Shown: positions 59,761-64,000 of the stretch, one piece after another
How the letters are laid out: each line of letters opens with the position of its first letter
How positions within the stretch are numbered: position 1 is the stretch's first letter
NCBI RefSeq assembly: GCF_002742635.1
Contig: NZ_PEGF01000001.1
Location: 1,736,001-1,800,000 of the forward strand
Length of the DNA stretch: 64,000 nucleotides
Direction: 5' to 3'
Origin: Caulobacter sp. X
GTDB taxonomy: Bacteria; Pseudomonadota; Alphaproteobacteria; Caulobacterales; Caulobacteraceae
Made by a program: the position numbers and the translations under genes
Notes under the pieces: model-generated
Databases searched by the model: none
Told to the model about the DNA's origin: nothing
What the model saw: only the letters and a program-made list of their open reading frames with translations

Positions 59761-60161
59761 GGAATCTGACCCGTGCCGTTCTCGACGTCGGGGTCGAGCG
59801 TGATCAGCTGCTTATGACCATCCAGCATGAACAGGCTGTAGGTGTAGATGCCCATCCGATTGCATTCGTAGATGATCTTGAACGCGGTGTGCGTCGGCAT
59901 CTGAGCGCCGTGCGGCCCTTCAGTCACCCACACCCAGCTGGAGAAATTGACGCCGTAGTCGTCATCGATATGGATGGGGCGTCGCTGGAAGGCCCAGTTC
60001 GCCGCGATCAGCTCATCGCTCAGACGAAAATACAGTTCCTGACGTTGGCTCAGGTCCATGCTGAGCGGGCTTGGCGGGTTCGTCGCAAGGTTCATGAAGT
60101 TGAAGTTGCCGTCGAGGCCGACGATGATCTCGACGTAGGTGGTCGGTGTAGGTTCAGTCAT
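59757..60161 (-). CDS. Hypothetical protein between TIR and cyclase genes, 134 residues
   Basis: Unrecognised soluble protein. It begins MTEPTPTTYVEIIVGLDGNF and has aromatic beta-rich segments (YGVNFSSWVWVTEGPHGAQM, FKIIYECNRMGIYTYSLFML) ending KQLITLDPDVENGTGQIP. No signal or membrane helix. The ATG overlaps the stop of the TIR gene (ATGA) and its stop overlaps the start of the cyclase gene (CTGA), so all three are translated as one coupled unit. It could be an adaptor or regulator of either partner. Confidence 0.75.
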   Translation of the reverse strand: MTEPTPTTYVEIIVGLDGNFNFMNLATNPPSPLSMDLSQRQELYFRLSDELIAANWAFQRRPIHIDDDYGVNFSSWVWVTEGPHGAQMPTHTAFKIIYECNRMGIYTYSLFMLDGHKQLITLDPDVENGTGQIP

Positions 60162-62215
60162 TTCGCGCCTCCCAAAGTGGAAGCTCCACCAGGAAGAGAG
60201 TCTCTCCAAAACGCAAGGAATCCGGGGTGCCCATAGCCCTGTTTTATGAGCTCGCGCACGATTGCGTCTGCTTCCGGCTTACGGCCGGCCGCCGCTAACG
60301 AGCGCGCCAGCACGTCGCGACCAGACGGCGGCAGGGTGGCGCGCCACGGCCAAAGGATGTCGACGGCCGAGGCGGCGCGTCCGGCCGACCACTCCGAGAA
60401 CGCGTAGAGAGCGGCGCGGCCCAGATCCTTGCGCCAGGCGGTGGCCTTGGCCCGGACGGCCAGCGCGTCGGCCAGCGTTCGCGCCGCATCCGCTCGTCCA
60501 GACTGGAGGGCCAGGGTGACCGCCTGCTGATCCAGGCGTCCTTCGTACTTGTCGCTCCAGGCCTCGGCCTTCGGTCCAGCGCGACGCGCCGCGAGGATCT
60601 GCCCCGCCTCGGCGTGGGCGGCGCGCGCGTCGTTCATTCGCCCCGACCATAGCGCCAGGTCGGCGGCGTCCATCAGGCTGCTGGCCAGATATTCCCGCCA
60701 GCGAGCGTTCGTCGGATCCAGGACGGCCAAGCCCCGAAGCCGTTTCAGGTTCTCGTCCGACCGCGCCCGCGCCGAAGCCAGGCGACCAAGGTCGAGCTCG
60801 AGTCGCGCCAACGCCACCTGGGCGGCGACGGCGCGCGCGGCCAGCCGCTTGTCGCCCGGGTTTTCGGTCAGAGCGTCCTCCAGCAGGCGCACCGCGGCCT
60901 CCCGTTCGGCGAGGGCTTCGCGCGGACGGACGAGACGCATCAGGCAGTCCGCGGACCACGCCCGCGAATTGGCCAGGCCCTGGATCAGCTTCTGGTCCTT
61001 CGGCGCCTTGGCAAGCTCGGTCTCGAAGACCGACGAGGCGACGCGGAACGCCTCCAGGGCCTCGGCCGGTCGCCCCTGCTCGTAGAACAGGGTGCCCAGG
61101 TTGTTCTTGGCGTAGGCCACCTCGATCCGCCATTCGGGACGGTTGGGATCCAGGGCCACAAGGCGATCGGCCAGCTCGCCATAGCGCTTGAAGCCCCGCT
61201 CGGCGCCCACGACGTCGCTGCGCCGCCATTGGACATAGCCCAACCAGAAAACGTTCTGGGCCTCGTCGAACACATAATCGCCGTTCTGCGGATTGCGCTG
61301 GACCAAGGTATGGGTGGTCGCCGCGGCCTGGGAGAAGGCGTGTTCGGCGCCGGCCAGGTCGCCGCGCTGCTCGCGGATCGTCCCCAGCAGGGTCTGGGCC
61401 TTGGCGCGCTGGCCCAGGGCCTTGTCGTCCAGCCGATCGGTCTGGGCCTTGGCGTAATAGGCCAGCACCTTGGCGCTGACGCTGTCGAGCACGTCCAGGC
61501 GGCCGACCGGTTCCAGTTGCTGGCGCAGGTCGCCGAGCATGAAGGCCACCAGCGCCTCGGTCTCGTCCCGCTGCTGGCGGGCGATCTGGCGGGATTTGAG
61601 GGTCACCACGGTCATGGCGCCCATGCCGATCGCCACGAGCACCGCCGCCGTGGTGAAGGCGGCCATGACCTGCAGCCGCCGCCGGGCGTCGCGCTGCACG
61701 AGCTGGTCCAGGCTGACGCCCAGCAGGCGCGCGGCGATCTTCAGGCGCGCCAGGCGCCGCCCGTCGCCATCCTCCCGCAGATCCACCGCCAGGGGCTCCA
61801 CGCCCGGGGGCAACACCGCGCGCAGCGAGGGCGGCAGGATCGCGGAGAGGTCCGTATGGGCTTCGGTGTCCGGCGTGATCACGCAGATGATCCCCTCGGG
61901 CGCTCCGGTTTTCAGGAAGTACTCGACTTCCTGGTCCACCCAGCGGGAAGCCGCCGAAGCCTCCGAGCACAGGACGATCAAAGCATCGGAACGCTCCAGC
62001 GCCGTCCGGATGGCGCCGTTCAGGTCGAGCGAAGCGCTCAGCTCGTCGCGATCCCGGAAAATAGGTCGTAAGCTGCGCCTGGAATCGTCTACGCCCCGCT
62101 TAGCCACCAAGCGTGGCGGGCGATAGGTCTCAAGCGCGCGGTGCAGCCATTGAGCGACTTTGCGATCGCGATGACTATAACTGATAAACGCTTTGTAGCG
62201 CTGTCGGTTATCCAT
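60158..62215 (-). CDS. TIR-domain membrane protein with TPR repeats
   Basis: A 685-residue protein. The TIR domain spans residues 1-150 and begins RYKAFISYSHRDRKVAQWLH; RDRDELSAS is the BB-loop region, and SRWVDQEVEYF contains E96, where TIR NADases have their catalytic Glu. A membrane helix lies at about 183-206 (FTTAAVLVAIGMGAMTVVTL). Residues from about 240 are TPR-like helices. TIR would be cytoplasmic and the TPR part periplasmic if the helix is a single pass. First gene of a coupled three-gene operon; only 35 bp separate its ATG from the divergent Crp/Fnr gene. Confidence 0.87.
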   Translation of the reverse strand: MDNRQRYKAFISYSHRDRKVAQWLHRALETYRPPRLVAKRGVDDSRRSLRPIFRDRDELSASLDLNGAIRTALERSDALIVLCSEASAASRWVDQEVEYFLKTGAPEGIICVITPDTEAHTDLSAILPPSLRAVLPPGVEPLAVDLREDGDGRRLARLKIAARLLGVSLDQLVQRDARRRLQVMAAFTTAAVLVAIGMGAMTVVTLKSRQIARQQRDETEALVAFMLGDLRQQLEPVGRLDVLDSVSAKVLAYYAKAQTDRLDDKALGQRAKAQTLLGTIREQRGDLAGAEHAFSQAAATTHTLVQRNPQNGDYVFDEAQNVFWLGYVQWRRSDVVGAERGFKRYGELADRLVALDPNRPEWRIEVAYAKNNLGTLFYEQGRPAEALEAFRVASSVFETELAKAPKDQKLIQGLANSRAWSADCLMRLVRPREALAEREAAVRLLEDALTENPGDKRLAARAVAAQVALARLELDLGRLASARARSDENLKRLRGLAVLDPTNARWREYLASSLMDAADLALWSGRMNDARAAHAEAGQILAARRAGPKAEAWSDKYEGRLDQQAVTLALQSGRADAARTLADALAVRAKATAWRKDLGRAALYAFSEWSAGRAASAVDILWPWRATLPPSGRDVLARSLAAAGRKPEADAIVRELIKQGYGHPGFLAFWRDSLPGGASTLGGAK

Positions 62216-62250
62216 GTGTCGCCCCCGATCGACAGCAGGAGCGCCCCTCG

Positions 62251-62997
62251 ATGAAAACGTTTGCCCCATCGTTCGCCCCTGCGTCGTCCCATACGCCGAA
62301 AGAAGCATGGCCTAAAGACTATCGCGCAAATCGTGTATTTCGGCACATGCTTCAGCCGGAGGTGGAATCCCTGGCCGGCGCGATCGAACACCTAAGCTAC
62401 GACAAGGGGGAAATGATCCTCCAGCGCCATGATCAGGAGGGCGGCATCTACCTGCTGCTGGAGGGCGTCCTGCTGGCCAATCTGTATGCGAAGTCCGGCC
62501 GCGAGGTCGGCTACCGACGCATCACGCAGGGCAGCTATTTCGGCGAGATTTCCGCCATCGACGGCCTGCCCCGCTCGGTGAACATCGTGGCGCTGGAGGA
62601 CTCGCGCATCGCCCGCCTGCCCCAGTCGCTGGTGCGCCGGCTGTTCGACGAGTCGCCGCGCTTCATGAGAGCGCTGCTGGAGGACATGGCGGGCCTCGCG
62701 CGGTCCCTGACCGATCGCCTGTTCGAGCTGACCGCCGTGTCGGTGGCCTGTCGCGTCGATATCGAGCTGCTGCGGATGGCCAGCGCCGCCAGCGCCGACG
62801 GCCGTCAGGCGGTGATCAACCCCTGCCCCACCCACGCCGAGCTCGCCGCCCTGCTGGGCAGTCAGCGCGAACCGGTCACGCGCGAGCTGAACCGTCTGGC
62901 GGGCCTGGGCATCGTGCGCCAGACGGGCCGCACCCTGCACGTCCTGGACCTTCCCGCCTTGGCCGACGAGGTCGAGCGCATCGGCGGCGAGGTCTGA
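62251..62997 (+). CDS. Crp/Fnr-family transcriptional regulator
   Basis: A 248-residue regulator. The N-terminal cyclic-nucleotide-binding domain has GEMILQRHDQEGGIYLLLEG and the phosphate cassette FGEISAIDGLPRSVNIVA, where the Glu and Arg-Ser of cAMP-binding CRP are kept. A long helix is followed by a winged helix-turn-helix (THAELAALLGSQREPVTREL, LAGLGIVRQTGRTLHVLD). No Fnr-type Cys cluster is present. AGGAG precedes the ATG. Divergent from the TIR/cyclase operon, with which it shares all its upstream DNA, so it may respond to the cyclase product and control the operon. Confidence 0.9.
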   Translation: MKTFAPSFAPASSHTPKEAWPKDYRANRVFRHMLQPEVESLAGAIEHLSYDKGEMILQRHDQEGGIYLLLEGVLLANLYAKSGREVGYRRITQGSYFGEISAIDGLPRSVNIVALEDSRIARLPQSLVRRLFDESPRFMRALLEDMAGLARSLTDRLFELTAVSVACRVDIELLRMASAASADGRQAVINPCPTHAELAALLGSQREPVTRELNRLAGLGIVRQTGRTLHVLDLPALADEVERIGGEV

Positions 62998-63000
62998 GGG

Positions 63001-64000
63001 CTAGTGCCCCTTCCGCATTCCAAGCTTTCGCCCGATTACGACGACCAAGGCCTCGATATGGTCGATGATCCAGCTGACCGGGTTTTCGCCCGGCCGGTTT
63101 CGACTGACCATCCAGGTGACCAGACAGGTGACGGCGAACAGCGCGGCCGGCAGCCCCACCGTCAGCAGCGCCGGCAAGCCGGCGCTGGCGGCCATGGCCT
63201 GCCCCAGGATCAGCGAGGTCTCGAACAGGAACAGCAGCACCGCGCCGGTGGCCATGGCCGAGCCCGCGCCCGCCCGCTTGGCGCTGAGGCCCAGGGGAAT
63301 CGCCAGCAGCGGCAGAAGCGGCAACATCAGCGCCCGGGATGATCGCGCATAGAACTCGGCGAGCAGCGTCTGCCGGGGCAGCGCCGTCGGCCCCGCGCCA
63401 AAGCCTTGCCGGGCCAGCTCGATCAGCGTCAGCTCGCTGACGTCGTTTCCCCGCATCCGAAACAGCTTGCCCGCCAGCGACAAGGGCACGTCGAAGGCGA
63501 AGCGCGAGAACTCGGCGACATAGGTCTGGCGGTCCGGGGTGGTGCTGACCTGACGTCCGTCCCGCAGGTCCAGCGTGACCCTCTGGTCGGCTTCACTCTT
63601 GTTCACCACCGCGGTGCGCGCGGTCAGCACGTCTTCACGGCCGTCGGGGGTGATCTTGCGGATGAACACCCGCTCCAGCCGACGACCACTGGCGTCCGTG
63701 TCGTCGGCGGTCAGCAGAAGCGAACCGGTGGTCAACAGGGCCTTGGGCCTGACGTCGCCGTTCCAGCCGGCCTTGTCGGCCGCGTGCAGCACCGCATGAT
63801 AGGCGTAACGGCTGTAGGGCTGCACGAAGCCGAACAGCAGCACGCTGAACGCCATCAGCGCCACGCCCATGCCGACGAACGGCGCGGCGAAGCGGCCCAG
63901 CGACACGCCGCCGGCCAGGATCGCGTCGATCTCCGAGCTCTTGCTGAGCCCGTTGACCACCACGAACAGGCCGATGAAGAAGCCGCCTGGCAGGGTCAGG
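63001..64000 (-). CDS. LptF/LptG family permease (5' end outside window)
   Basis: Membrane subunit of the LptB2FG transporter that extracts lipopolysaccharide from the inner membrane. The last 333 residues are visible. A membrane region with SSEIDAILAGGVSLGRFAAP is followed by a periplasmic beta-jellyroll-like domain (about 85-200 of the visible part) and three membrane helices ending RPGENPVSWIIDHIEALVVV. The visible part cannot tell LptF from LptG with certainty. The frame is open at the window edge. It converges with the Crp/Fnr gene, three bp between stop codons. Confidence 0.87.
   Translation of the reverse strand, partial: LTLPGGFFIGLFVVVNGLSKSSEIDAILAGGVSLGRFAAPFVGMGVALMAFSVLLFGFVQPYSRYAYHAVLHAADKAGWNGDVRPKALLTTGSLLLTADDTDASGRRLERVFIRKITPDGREDVLTARTAVVNKSEADQRVTLDLRDGRQVSTTPDRQTYVAEFSRFAFDVPLSLAGKLFRMRGNDVSELTLIELARQGFGAGPTALPRQTLLAEFYARSSRALMLPLLPLLAIPLGLSAKRAGAGSAMATGAVLLFLFETSLILGQAMAASAGLPALLTVGLPAALFAVTCLVTWMVSRNRPGENPVSWIIDHIEALVVVIGRKLGMRKGH

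Overview
The window is high-GC alphaproteobacterial chromosome, almost certainly a Caulobacter species. It carries the flagellar positioning protein TipF, the four-residue-bulge-free BAM lipoprotein BamF, the CarD-like regulator CdnL next to the 7Fe ferredoxin FdxA, a Suv3-like helicase/S4 pair, CIRCE-controlled groESL, UrcA proteins, and Caulobacter-type promoters (TTG-rich -35, GCTA-rich -10). No rRNA, tRNA, CRISPR array, insertion sequence or prophage was seen. About 72 protein genes are called, including three too short for routine ORF lists.

Layout. 1-5.5 kb: end of etfA, a LysR regulator, an EpmB-like radical SAM aminomutase, 3-hydroxyacyl-CoA dehydrogenase and an AraC regulator. 5.5-10.2 kb: feoAB (reverse) divergent from tipF, then a translationally coupled pair made of a stand-alone Ada zinc domain and a 2OG-Fe(II) oxygenase. 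10.3-17.9 kb: NnrU, a HAD hydrolase, MaoC hydratase-ribF, then ileS-lspA-bamF, with a possible isoleucine leader peptide and attenuator in front of ileS. 18-26 kb: tandem TraB/GumN paralogues, mutL, a MerR/TipAS regulator, tandem degenerate EAL-like paralogues, a GNAT acetyltransferase. 26.5-32.4 kb: acyl-CoA dehydrogenase with a PsrA-type palindrome, an MGMT, a TlpA-like thioredoxin, DUF4345, a VOC protein, groESL. 32.5-39.8 kb: small membrane protein, intradiol dioxygenase-like protein, DUF3089 hydrolase, DUF1328, cobT with a coupled phytase-like lipoprotein, and two UrcA genes sharing a conserved 5' leader. 39.9-50.2 kb: DUF3137-type/LemA pair, rpmB, DUF3617, second MGMT, amidohydrolase, CZB protein, GFA protein, Suv3-like helicase and S4 protein. 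50.3-57.8 kb: PAS-GGDEF-EAL protein, fdxA, cdnL, serine beta-lactamase-fold hydrolase, nhaA and small proteins. 58-63 kb: a three-gene reverse operon (TIR-TM-TPR protein, 134-residue unknown, SLOG-like/class III cyclase) with a divergent Crp/Fnr regulator only 35 bp away. The window ends inside an LptF/LptG permease.

The most interesting unit is the TIR / SLOG-like cyclase / Crp-Fnr module (58018-62997). Its parts resemble a nucleotide second-messenger circuit of the Thoeris, CBASS or Pycsar kind. This is an inference from domains and gene order, not a demonstrated function. Other points are two genes whose coding sequence appears to start at CTG in a CTGA stop/start overlap, the ileS leader, the shared urcA leader, and ten copies of composite palindromic intergenic repeats, one of which supplies the C-terminus of an MGMT gene.
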